Shown here: positions 1 through 7,346 of the stretch, in pieces
How the letters are laid out: the number at the start of each line of letters is the position of its first letter
How positions within the stretch are numbered: the first letter of the stretch is position 1
From: Pirellulaceae bacterium
GTDB lineage: Bacteria; Planctomycetota; Planctomycetia; Pirellulales; Pirellulaceae
NCBI GenBank assembly: GCA_013002105.1
Contig: JABDKS010000015.1
Span: 1-15,484, forward strand
Direction: 5' to 3'
DNA length: 15,484 bases
Made by a program: the position numbers and the translations under genes
Notes under the pieces: model-generated
The model's database searches: none
What the model was told of the DNA's origin: nothing
The model's input: the letters and a program-made list of their open reading frames with translations, nothing else

Positions 1-1141
1 GTGCAGCAATTTCGGCCGTCGGTGTAGGCTCCGGCGGTGTTGCGTGCTCCGACGGTGTTGCGGGCTCCGACGGTGTTGCGGGCTCAGGCGGTTCAGACGC
101 TTCGGGCGACCGGTGCGAATCATCCGCAGGGGCGCTCGCCGACGGCGGATCATCCAAGATGGCTTGCAGCTTTTTCTCCATCCGCTGGATCGGTGCGGAT
201 CTTAGCGACTCGCCCGCAGCCAAACGGTGGGCGACATCTCCGATCGCATCGGATGTTTCCAGGACACGCGAAACAACGTCCGTGCTCAGGGGCATCGAGC
301 CGTTTTGCAAACTGGTTAACAAGTCCTCCAGCCGGTGACAGACGCGTTGCACGACGTCCAACTGGACTGCACCGGCGGCACCCTTGAGTGTGTGCGCGGC
401 TCGAAAAAGCGACTTGTACAACTCCGCTTTTTCAGCGTCGTCTTGCGTACTTTCCAACGTCAAAATCTGGCTCGATAGCGTCTGCACGTGATCTTGCAGT
501 TCTTGCAACAAAATCGGAAACAATTCTTCTGGAATCGCTGACACTTGCTGATCTGTCTCGTCGTCCTGATCATCATCGCCCTGGTCGTCATCGACTGGCT
601 CGTCTGTGTCGGCTTCTGCCGACTGGTTGCCCGCAACCGACTCGGCGTCAAAATCGTATCCCGCATGGTCTTGGTCGCTGTCCTGGTTGCTGGACCCGTT
701 GTCATACTTCGTTTCTGTCTCGCTTTGCTGGTCGATGACATGCTGAGCGTGTTCTTCGAGTTGAGGCAGCAAATCCAAAAGTGTCGAACCCTCTAAATCT
801 TCGTCCGCACGTAACTTGCGTCCCATATCCTCGATCCCGTCGACCGCACGAAGCACGGTGGAGGTCAACGATTCGGACATCGACGACTGACTATCGCGGT
901 AGAAACCAAAGATTTCTTCGAGTGCATGACAGGCGGCGCGAATCGGTTCTACATTGACGATCGCCGACGCGCCCTTGAGCGTGTGGGCGACACGGAAGAT
1001 CGTCGTCCAGGATTGACTCAATTCTTTGCGACTGGGATTCTTTTCCATCGCAAGCAGCTCGGTCCCGATCCTGCCGACGTGTTCGTGCAGTTCGTCCAAG
1101 TATGTCGACATCAACTTTTGTGCCAGCTGTTGATCGTCCAT
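1..1141 (-). CDS. cheA: CheA-type chemosensory histidine kinase, N-terminal part (runs off left edge)
   Basis: The first 380 codons of a CheA-family kinase are present; the protein continues past position 1. It would take phosphate from its own ATPase domain and pass it to receiver domains, working in an array with the MCP and CheW proteins encoded upstream. Two HPt domains are visible: one at about residues 5-110 with phospho-accepting His53 in AHTLKGASA, and one at about 205-315 with His250 in AHTLKGAAG. An Asp-rich linker (about 175-200) joins them. After the second HPt comes a Pro/Ala/Thr/Ser/Glu-rich linker with PATPSE repeats. The dimerisation, ATPase and CheW-like domains are not visible. 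ATG at 1139-1141 starts 10 bp after the MCP stop, so it is the last visible gene of the operon. No strong Shine-Dalgarno is seen. Multiple HPt domains are typical of alternative-function CheA proteins. The family call is firm; the exact architecture is unknown. Confidence 0.93.
   Translation of the reverse strand, partial: MDDQQLAQKLMSTYLDELHEHVGRIGTELLAMEKNPSRKELSQSWTTIFRVAHTLKGASAIVNVEPIRAACHALEEIFGFYRDSQSSMSESLTSTVLRAVDGIEDMGRKLRADEDLEGSTLLDLLPQLEEHAQHVIDQQSETETKYDNGSSNQDSDQDHAGYDFDAESVAGNQSAEADTDEPVDDDQGDDDQDDETDQQVSAIPEELFPILLQELQDHVQTLSSQILTLESTQDDAEKAELYKSLFRAAHTLKGAAGAVQLDVVQRVCHRLEDLLTSLQNGSMPLSTDVVSRVLETSDAIGDVAHRLAAGESLRSAPIQRMEKKLQAILDDPPSASAPADDSHRSPEASEPPEPATPSEPATPSEHATPPEPTPTAEIAA
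28..99. repeat. 18-bp tandem repeat inside cheA linker
   Basis: An 18-bp unit (GCTCCGACGGTGTTGCGG on the plus strand) occurs in near-perfect copies at 28-45, 46-63 and 64-81. A decayed fourth copy lies at 82-99. On the coding strand it encodes six-residue PATPSE repeats in the disordered linker after the second HPt domain. The period is a multiple of three, so changes in copy number would keep the frame. Confidence 0.85.
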
Positions 1142-1151
1142 CGTCGTTGAA

Positions 1152-3647
1152 TTAAATCTCCGTCAAGGATGCGAGTTCGTTGCTGAGTCCATTCAGATTC
1201 TGAGCCGCTTGTTCGATCTGCTTGATTGCTTCGAGACTTTGCCGCGAAACCAGATCGATATTACGAATTCCGTCGTTCAGTTGCCCAACTCCGGCGGCCT
1301 GTTGATTAGCGGACGCAAAAATCTGAGTCGCCATGTGCGTTGATTGTGCCAGCGTGGCGGCGAGCGTGTTGATTGTATCACCGGCCTGGGACGTTACTTT
1401 GCTGGCATCGCTGACCGTGCGCGTGCCGTGTTCGGTCGACAGGACGGCCGCGTTGGTTGCCTGTTGGATCTCGCTCAAGATCGATCGCACCTGTGCCGTG
1501 GCCTTTTTGGATTCCTCGGCCAGCGCCTTGACTTCGGCCGCGACGACGGCGAACCCCTTGCCGTGCTCACCGGCTCGCGATGCTTCGACCGACGCGTTGA
1601 GTGCCAGCACGTTGGTTTGTTCGGCAATGTCGTTGACGGTCGCGGTGATCTCGCCGATGGCTTGTGCCCGTTCGGCCAACGACAGCATATTTTCGGCGAT
1701 CGATTCGACTTGATGTTTGACATCGTCCATCGCGGCGACGGAGTTTTCGATGGCGCGAAGCCCGTCGGTTCCAACTTCGTCGGTGTGCCGGGCCGCCTGT
1801 GCAACTTCACCCGCTCGTTCGGCGGCCTGAGATGCCGATTGCGATATTTCTTCTGCCGTCGCAACCACTTGCGAAACGGTCGCAGCTTGTTGCTGGGCAC
1901 CCGCCGCTTGCTCGCTCGTGGTAGCCAGAATCTGTTGGCTGGCCGTGGCTAGGCGTTGCACCGCGTCACGAATCGCCGCAAACAACTTCTGTCGCTCCGA
2001 TTCATTACGCTTACGTGTCGTGATGTCTTGGAGAGTCGCAATGAAAAGTTCTTCGCCAGCGTAGTTCATCGCGGACACACGCAGCGCAATCGGCACGTCC
2101 GTGCCATCACGATGCTGCCCGTTGACTTCCGACTCCGGCCCCAACAGTCGTACTTCGCCTGGTGCAAGTGTGCGGGTGTCGACGTCGTCGCTATCGTCGC
2201 AAAGTGCTTGACAGATCAAGGCCGCCGATTGCCCAATCAGTTCGTCCTTGCTGTACCCGAACATGGTTGCTGTAGCAGCGTTGACCGACAAAATCTCGCC
2301 GTCGCGATCGAGCGTCAAGATCGCATCCGCTGCGGAATCGATGATTGCATTGGTTCGCGACTCACGGTCCTTGGATTCAGCGATGTGTTGTCGCATTCCC
2401 AAGGTCATCGCGCGAAAGGACGCGTTCAATTGATTCACTTCACCCGCACCATGAATCTCGGGAATTTCCGCATCAAGCTGGCCGCTCGCGATGATATCGG
2501 ACACATGCGTTAGTTCGGCCAGCGAAGCCGTCAGGCGTCCGGCAAAGAAGTAACCCGTCACGACGGTGCCAAGTAGTACCAGCAATCCCATCCATAAATA
2601 GTTGTTGCGCAAATCCGCAACGGTGGCGAGCGCCGAACTGGCCGTCTCGCTAACGGTCACCACCCAAAAACGAGAAGAGTCATTCTGGTCGTAATAAATG
2701 CGTCGGTATGTCCCGAGCATCGACTGGCCGTCGACGGGACGATCGGATCCAGAAATGTACATCGATGCGCTGTCCGCGCCGATCGTGGCACCCTCTTTGT
2801 TTGTCGCCAACAATCGCTCGGCGCGTACCGGGCGAAGAACGTCATACCGATCATCGCTGAACGGTGTTGCGTCGCTACTCTGGCTGGCATAGATAAACGC
2901 CATCGAATCGTCGATGACCTCCACGATCTGACCGTCAAGGGAGTCTACCGTCGAATGCGACTGCATGACGTTTTTAAACGCCAGTTCGCTATCGAGGGTG
3001 ATCACAAACACGCCGCGAAATTCCGGCAACTGGGCGCCGGCACGTTCACTGAAGAAAGGTGTGCAGAAATGTATCTCAGCACTGCTCCCGGCTTCGTGGT
3101 TCAAAGGCGATACGTGAACGCGTCCGACAGGTAACTTGCTGGCTGCTAAAAAGTACGCTTCGGTCGCCACCGAGGGTAAATTGACCGTTTCCAATTGAAA
3201 CCGATCATTCAATGCAACCACTTGCATGACACCCCGACCGTCTTTGTCAAAAACGCTGCACCGCAGGCGTTCGTCGTATGACTGCATCTCGGTCTCGATG
3301 ATCTGCGCCAGTCGGTTGATCCATATCTCGACGTCCGAACCAACCTGGACGGGATCTTCGCCCGGATTCTCTTCGTTATCCCAACACCGGATCATTCCAG
3401 GAATCGGCGGGAACCCAGGGATGGAAATGCAATCCGCCCGCGTTTGCTTGAGCATGCTGTCCAGCTTGCCGACCGATTCGTTCGTCTGAGCCATCATCTT
3501 CTGGAGCGTCATTTGCGTGACGATTTGACTGCTGCGACGGAACGCAAGTGAGCCCATGATGATCAACGAAGTCAGAATGGCGATTCCTACCAAAATAGAA
3601 ATCTGCCATCGCAACGATAATTTTCGCAAGCGATCGGTTAAACCCAT
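1152..3647 (-). CDS. Methyl-accepting chemotaxis protein with periplasmic sensor, HAMP and PAS domains
   Basis: This 831-aa transmembrane chemoreceptor should control the neighbouring CheA. Residues 1-14 are cytoplasmic. TM1 is about 15-36 and a large extracytoplasmic region about 37-348 is probably a Cache-like sensor, though the ligand cannot be read. TM2 is about 350-370, HAMP about 371-425, PAS about 432-545 (AADAILTLDRDGEILSVNAA), and the coiled-coil signalling domain about 560-831. The conserved hairpin tip is clear at 666-713: IAEQTNVLALNASVEASRAG followed by GKGFAVVAAEVKALAEES. There is no C-terminal CheR-tethering pentapeptide; the protein ends SLTEI. A good Shine-Dalgarno (GAAGGA, 3654-3659) precedes the ATG. 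The preceding cheW ends 158 bp upstream, the widest gap in the operon, so an extra promoter is possible. Presence of both an outer sensor and a cytoplasmic PAS suggests two inputs (inference). Confidence 0.96.
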   Translation of the reverse strand: MGLTDRLRKLSLRWQISILVGIAILTSLIIMGSLAFRRSSQIVTQMTLQKMMAQTNESVGKLDSMLKQTRADCISIPGFPPIPGMIRCWDNEENPGEDPVQVGSDVEIWINRLAQIIETEMQSYDERLRCSVFDKDGRGVMQVVALNDRFQLETVNLPSVATEAYFLAASKLPVGRVHVSPLNHEAGSSAEIHFCTPFFSERAGAQLPEFRGVFVITLDSELAFKNVMQSHSTVDSLDGQIVEVIDDSMAFIYASQSSDATPFSDDRYDVLRPVRAERLLATNKEGATIGADSASMYISGSDRPVDGQSMLGTYRRIYYDQNDSSRFWVVTVSETASSALATVADLRNNYLWMGLLVLLGTVVTGYFFAGRLTASLAELTHVSDIIASGQLDAEIPEIHGAGEVNQLNASFRAMTLGMRQHIAESKDRESRTNAIIDSAADAILTLDRDGEILSVNAATATMFGYSKDELIGQSAALICQALCDDSDDVDTRTLAPGEVRLLGPESEVNGQHRDGTDVPIALRVSAMNYAGEELFIATLQDITTRKRNESERQKLFAAIRDAVQRLATASQQILATTSEQAAGAQQQAATVSQVVATAEEISQSASQAAERAGEVAQAARHTDEVGTDGLRAIENSVAAMDDVKHQVESIAENMLSLAERAQAIGEITATVNDIAEQTNVLALNASVEASRAGEHGKGFAVVAAEVKALAEESKKATAQVRSILSEIQQATNAAVLSTEHGTRTVSDASKVTSQAGDTINTLAATLAQSTHMATQIFASANQQAAGVGQLNDGIRNIDLVSRQSLEAIKQIEQAAQNLNGLSNELASLTEI

Positions 3648-3805
3648 CCAATTTCCTTCATCTCTCGTCCAGCTGAATCATCAAGTTGTTCAATCACGGC
3701 ACGCTTCACACACTCCTGCATTCTCCATCACGCCGCCCGAGCGACTGCGTATCCTGCGCTGGCGCTCCGGCGACATTGGGCGACCACGCCAACGGTCTCG
3801 CTTTG

Positions 3806-4420
3806 TCACTCGGTTTGGTCCACACACAACGCTTCACATTTCAAAAGCTCTTCCCCACTGAGTACCAATAATCCGTCGTCGGTGCATCCGACCATCAGAT
3901 CACGATTGCTGCCGCCGACTCCACCGGGGTCCAATAATTGATCGCGTCGCAACAGCAACACGTGGTCGATGCTGTCGATCTTAATGGCAAAGTCGGGCTT
4001 TTCGTGTCCGAGCACCAACAGTTGTTTGCTTGCCTCAGGGTCACTCGCGACCCCCAGGAAAACCCCCAAATCGACCACAGCGGTGACTTCGCCACGAAGG
4101 TTCGTCACACCTACAAAGTACTTCTCGGTTTGTGGGATCGGCGTAATTTCACTCGGCCGCATCAGTTCGACAACCCATTCGGTCGCGATCGCATACGCTT
4201 CGGTGCCAATTCGAAACCGAACGACTTCGACGACCTGGCTGGTATCGAGAGGTTGTTCGGGAACGTGCGCCAACTGGGCGGCGCGTTGTTGCAAAATATG
4301 ATTGCACTGATCGGCTGTCAGATTCTCTGCATCCGAGAGCGATCGGCGAGACTGGTCCAACCGACGCTTGGCGTTTTCCCAGTCAAATCGATTGGATGGC
4401 TGGTCGTCGGATGAGATCAT
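3806..4420 (-). CDS. cheW: CheW-like coupling protein with N-terminal helical extension
   Basis: This 204-aa CheW-family scaffold would link CheA to the receptor. The CheW domain spans about residues 63-200, with the family pattern GVTNLRGEVTAVVDLGVFLG around 103-122. The first 60 residues are an added hydrophilic, probably helical segment not found in minimal CheW (about 150-165 aa). The ATG at 4418-4420 follows the cheR stop by 7 bp, so translation is probably coupled. It is the second of two cheW genes in the operon, one on each side of cheR. In Wsp-type systems the two CheW proteins differ in which array component they bind; which role this one has cannot be decided from sequence. Confidence 0.93.
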   Translation of the reverse strand: MISSDDQPSNRFDWENAKRRLDQSRRSLSDAENLTADQCNHILQQRAAQLAHVPEQPLDTSQVVEVVRFRIGTEAYAIATEWVVELMRPSEITPIPQTEKYFVGVTNLRGEVTAVVDLGVFLGVASDPEASKQLLVLGHEKPDFAIKIDSIDHVLLLRRDQLLDPGGVGGSNRDLMVGCTDDGLLVLSGEELLKCEALCVDQTE

Positions 4421-4427
4421 GATTGAA

Positions 4428-6020
4428 TCAATCGGAAGAACGGATTTTTTTCATCTGCGACTCCGCCGCAGCCGCGACTGAGGCAGCCGTTTCATTGCGT
4501 GACAGTGGAAGTCTGAAGTGGGAAGCCTGTTGTGAACAAAGTTCTCGAACGTTGAGAAAATGCCGATAGGCTGATTCTGATTGTCCTCGCTGCAGCTGGA
4601 TAGAGCCAAACAGAAAATGCGCCATTGCCACAGAACGGTCCAAAAAAAGGGCCTTTTGGGCCGCCTGGAACGCCTCGTCCAATTTCCCCGCCTTGACCAG
4701 CAGCTCGGCGTGCAAGAAATGCAGCTCGTTGGATAGCGGGTGACGAACCACGGTCGATGCACACGTTTCCAACGCTTCGTCGGCATTCTTGCGGGCTCGC
4801 GCCCGGACATTGATCGCACAAGCCTCGGCGTTGTGCATCATTTCTTCGGTCAACCGGATGGCTAATTCTGAATCGCGTGACTCCAACGCAACATGGGCTG
4901 ACGACAACCAATGCGGCGTTGGTTTGTACTGTGAATCTCCATCGGTACGTCCCGCTCTCGCGGTCGCGACTGACGGACTTGCCGCGGCGGCTTTGCTGGC
5001 CGCGGCGTCCGAAGGTGACAATTTTGACGACGCTGAGACTTTCGCTGGTGGAGACGATTTTGACGATGGTGACGCCGCGGATGGGTGCATGGGCTGAGCC
5101 GTCGATGGCGACAGGTCGACCGGTTTGCTTGGGGACGTGATGCGATTCTGATTGCCTTCGTTGCGTTGATCGTGAACCACGCCCGCCCGCGGACGCTCGC
5201 CGCCAGGTGCGGATACCAACGGCCGTTGATAAAACGTCCCGTGATCGGTCATGACCGTCGAGAAACCTGCACCAACTCGCAACGACGGATCGCCCGACGC
5301 GGTAATCAGCCAACCTCCGGGAGCCAGGCAACGAAACAACCGCTCCGAGATTTCGTCGACAGTCGTGCGGTCAAAATAGATCAACACGTTGCGGCACAGG
5401 ATCAAGTCGAGATTCGCTAATCCGGTTCGTTCGTCCGGATAAGATGTCGATGCCAAATTTAAGACTCTGAATCGAACACTCTTACCGACGAAGTCATCTA
5501 ATTGAATGTCGTCTTCTTTGCCACTGATGTAACTTTTCAGTTGCGTCATCGCGCCACCGCGAAATGACCAGTCGCGATACTTAGCATGCCTGGCTTTGGC
5601 GATCGCTTTGGGTGAAATATCCGTCGCCAAAACTGTCACTTGCTGTGACATCTGGTGACAAACGATCGCCAGTGAATAGGCCTCCTCGCCAGAGGCACAA
5701 GCAGCGGACCAAGCACGCAGCGTCGCGTCCTCGCCTCGGCGCTGACGGAACTCCGGAATTAACTGTGTTTTGATAAACTCGAACTGTTTTGGTTCGCGAA
5801 AGAAGTAGGTCTCGCCGATCGTGATTTCGTCGACCAGGGCGTTGTAGACCGTCAAATCCTTTTCGATCGCGTCCAAGAATGCATTTGCCGTGGGCAGCTT
5901 GTATTGATTCATCAGCCGATGGATCGTCGCAGCAACGGCCTTGTGTTGGTCGATGCGAAACGTGATTCCGGTTCGGCGTTGAACCGATTCAAGAATATCT
6001 TGCAGTTCGCGATCGTCCAA
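4428..6020 (-). CDS. cheR: CheR methyltransferase fused to C-terminal TPR region
   Basis: A 530-aa SAM-dependent methyltransferase that should methylate glutamates of the MCP for adaptation. The CheR N-domain is about residues 1-75 and ends in TIGETYFFRE (67-76). The catalytic domain is about 76-270, with the SAM motif ACASGEEAYS (107-116), ATDIS (132-136) and LCRNVLIYFD (208-217); all key motifs are intact. A low-complexity Ser/Pro/Ala/Lys linker (about 285-365) leads to a helical region with TPR-like repeats (about 375-490), for example ALETCASTVVRHPLSNELHF and AFQAAQKALFLDRSVAMAHF. CheR plus TPR is the WspC/FrzF type. The start is TTG at 6018-6020, supported by a G-rich ribosome site (GGGGGGA) about 8 nt upstream and by family alignment; the next Met (37) would cut into the domain. 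It lies 16 bp after the upstream cheW. Confidence 0.95.
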   Translation of the reverse strand: MDDRELQDILESVQRRTGITFRIDQHKAVAATIHRLMNQYKLPTANAFLDAIEKDLTVYNALVDEITIGETYFFREPKQFEFIKTQLIPEFRQRRGEDATLRAWSAACASGEEAYSLAIVCHQMSQQVTVLATDISPKAIAKARHAKYRDWSFRGGAMTQLKSYISGKEDDIQLDDFVGKSVRFRVLNLASTSYPDERTGLANLDLILCRNVLIYFDRTTVDEISERLFRCLAPGGWLITASGDPSLRVGAGFSTVMTDHGTFYQRPLVSAPGGERPRAGVVHDQRNEGNQNRITSPSKPVDLSPSTAQPMHPSAASPSSKSSPPAKVSASSKLSPSDAAASKAAAASPSVATARAGRTDGDSQYKPTPHWLSSAHVALESRDSELAIRLTEEMMHNAEACAINVRARARKNADEALETCASTVVRHPLSNELHFLHAELLVKAGKLDEAFQAAQKALFLDRSVAMAHFLFGSIQLQRGQSESAYRHFLNVRELCSQQASHFRLPLSRNETAASVAAAAESQMKKIRSSD

Positions 6021-6036
6021 AGTTTGTCCCCCCTGA

Positions 6037-6498
6037 CTAACTCAACTCGGTCGCACTGCTGGATGAAGCGATTGACCTGAGACTCACTAAGGCTTCGTCC
6101 GAAAATATCTTTGCCGGATTGATCACTTGCACGATCCCCAAGTGGGTCTTGGCCACCAACTCCACAAATCGCGAACTTTCCACATCGGTATCCGCCGTGG
6201 CCGCGTCGCGATCAAGCTTCAGCAAATCCAGCGCTCGGTCAACGTGCAACGCCAGCGAGCTTCCGCCCGCGTCAACGACGATAAAATGATCGGTGTGACG
6301 AACGTCACCGTCGCCCAAGTCCAACAGTCGCCGTGTGCTCAGCACCGGGACGACCTGTCCTCGCAAATTTACCATCCCAATGACCACAGTGGGAGCTTGG
6401 GGAACCGGGGTCAAGGCAACCGCTCGGACCACCTCCCGTACGCTCTGCGCATCGACGCCGAAGTAACGTTGGTCGCATTCGAAGATTAAGACTTCCAT
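6037..6498 (-). CDS. cheW: CheW-like coupling protein, first gene of the chemosensory operon
   Basis: A single-domain CheW of 153 aa from ATG 6496-6498. A GTG at 6514-6516 would add six residues (MESIEK). The ATG was chosen because it gives the normal family N-terminus (MEVLIFECDQRYFGVD), with GAGAAG just before it, although that spacing is short. The hallmark IGMVNLRGQVVPVLSTRRLL lies at about 40-60. The domain fills the protein except for a short Ser-rich C-terminal tail. It is the promoter-proximal gene of cheW-cheR-cheW-mcp-cheA and stands divergently to the receiver gene at 6918. It probably bridges CheA and the MCP. The family call is secure; the exact start is not. Confidence 0.92.
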   Translation of the reverse strand: MEVLIFECDQRYFGVDAQSVREVVRAVALTPVPQAPTVVIGMVNLRGQVVPVLSTRRLLDLGDGDVRHTDHFIVVDAGGSSLALHVDRALDLLKLDRDAATADTDVESSRFVELVAKTHLGIVQVINPAKIFSDEALVSLRSIASSSSATELS

Positions 6499-6620
6499 CT
6501 TCTCGATCGATTCCACCGCGTCGCGTTATGAGCCGCTGCCCAAATAGGACCCGGACGGTTGAGGGCGTGACTATTCTACACCAATCACCTCGGCTGCGTG
6601 CTCCACCTGAGCGACACGCC

Positions 6621-6672
6621 AAAACAATCCACGCCGGAACAATCCACGCCACAACCGTGCCGCGATTGTTTT
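6621..6672. repeat. Direct repeat plus inverted repeat in divergent intergenic region
   Basis: AACAATCCACGCC occurs at 6623-6635 and again at 6638-6650, a 15-bp period. AAAACAATC at 6621-6629 is matched in inverted form by GATTGTTTT at 6664-6672. Spacing and location would suit binding of a regulator, but no known operator is recognised. Confidence 0.55.
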
Positions 6673-6695
6673 GTCACAGCTTGAATTCGAGGGTT

Positions 6696-6747
6696 GTGGA
6701 TCTTGTTCAAGATCCTCTGAGTCGGGGTTCTTTCACAAGATCCACTA
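6696..6747. promoter_or_regulatory. Perfect palindrome GGATCTTG-TT-CAAGATCC with third half-site
   Basis: GGATCTTGTTCAAGATCC at 6698-6715 is an 8-bp perfect inverted repeat around a TT centre. A further inverted half-site CAAGATCCAC lies about 20 bp downstream and pairs over 10 bp with GTGGATCTTG (6696-6705). Three half-sites in one divergent promoter region are typical of operators, but no regulator is identified. Confidence 0.55.
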
Positions 6748-6869
6748 CGGCCAGCCCTCGTTCGTAGACGCTTGAGAGTGCAAACGGGTCGTCCACAGTG
6801 TGATTGACGATGACCGACCCGGGGAAAACGTGCATCGCCTCTTGCCCGTGCGAAGTCAAAATAGCGTAC

Positions 6870-6909
6870 GATGACATCGGATTTACAGTACGTCATCTAT
6901 TTCGATACA
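6870..6909 (+). promoter_or_regulatory. Possible promoter and dyad before receiver gene
   Basis: The inverted pair GATGAC (6870-6875) and GTCATC (6892-6897) flanks TTTACA, which could be a -35 box. GATACA at 6904-6909 is a possible -10 at 16-17 bp spacing. If this is right, transcription would start nearly at the ATG at 6918 and the mRNA would be almost leaderless, which fits the lack of a Shine-Dalgarno. This is a weak prediction. Confidence 0.3.
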
Positions 6910-6917
6910 TCTTGCCA

Positions 6918-7346
6918 ATGACTGCTTTACGAGTTTTGGTTGCTGACGATGACCCCGTTTCCAGACGGCTGCTGGACAGTTATCTGCAAAAATGGGAATA
7001 CGATGTCGTCGTTGCGGAAAACGGCACCGAAGCCTGGGAGTTGTTCCAAAAGGAAGAATTTCCGATGGTCATCTGTGATTGGATGATGCCCGGTATCGAT
7101 GGACCTGACCTGATCAGACGTATTCGCGCCAGAACAAAATCTGGATACGTCTACACCGTATTGCTAACGGCCAAATCCAAAAAAGGAGATTTGGTCACCG
7201 GGATGGAGTCGGGCGCGGACGATTTTGTCAGCAAACCGTTTGACCATGACGAACTTCACGTCCGGCTGCGTGCCGGCGAACGCATCATCAAACTCCAACG
7301 GTCGCTGCGTGAGGCCGAAGAAGAATTGGGGAAACTGCGTGGCTAG
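6918..7346 (+). CDS. Stand-alone CheY-like receiver domain protein
   Basis: This 142-aa response regulator consists of a receiver domain (about residues 3-122) and a short helical, charged tail. The acidic pocket is Asp10-Asp12, the phospho-acceptor is Asp54 in VICDWMMPG, and the switch and lysine residues are Thr84 (LLTAK) and Lys106 (SKPFD), so it should be phosphorylatable. The tail (AGERIIKLQRSLREAEEELG) looks like the coiled linker that in other proteins leads into GGDEF or PP2C output domains, but here the protein stops. The start was taken at ATG 6918 because an in-frame ATG at 6804 adds non-conserved residues that do not belong to the fold. It is divergent from the che operon, so it could be a phosphate target of that CheA (inference). 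The next gene overlaps its stop by 8 bp. Confidence 0.93.
   Translation: MTALRVLVADDDPVSRRLLDSYLQKWEYDVVVAENGTEAWELFQKEEFPMVICDWMMPGIDGPDLIRRIRARTKSGYVYTVLLTAKSKKGDLVTGMESGADDFVSKPFDHDELHVRLRAGERIIKLQRSLREAEEELGKLRG

Larger units (their letters stand above)
6517..6917. promoter_or_regulatory. Divergent regulatory region between che operon and receiver gene
   Basis: About 400 bp with no convincing coding sequence separate two divergent transcription units. It holds several symmetric or repeated elements, listed separately: a direct repeat of AACAATCCACGCC, an inverted pair AAAACAATC/GATTGTTTT, a GGATCTTG/CAAGATCC palindrome with a third half-site, and a GATGAC/GTCATC dyad close to the receiver start. 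No confident sigma-70 promoter was found for the che operon. Confidence 0.6.

Noticed and set aside
545..796. Plus-strand hydrophobic reading frame that looks like a small membrane protein
   Set aside because: It is antisense to the Asp-rich linker of cheA; Asp codons read backwards give Val/Ile. The cheA frame is supported by two HPt motifs.
6804..6917. Upstream in-frame ATG extending the receiver protein by 38 residues
   Set aside because: The added residues are not part of a receiver fold; the domain begins right after ATG 6918.
7225..7338. ATG start for the unknown-function gene inside the receiver gene
   Set aside because: The added 38 residues are the shadow of receiver sequence in another frame; GTG 7339 gives the short, usual overlap.
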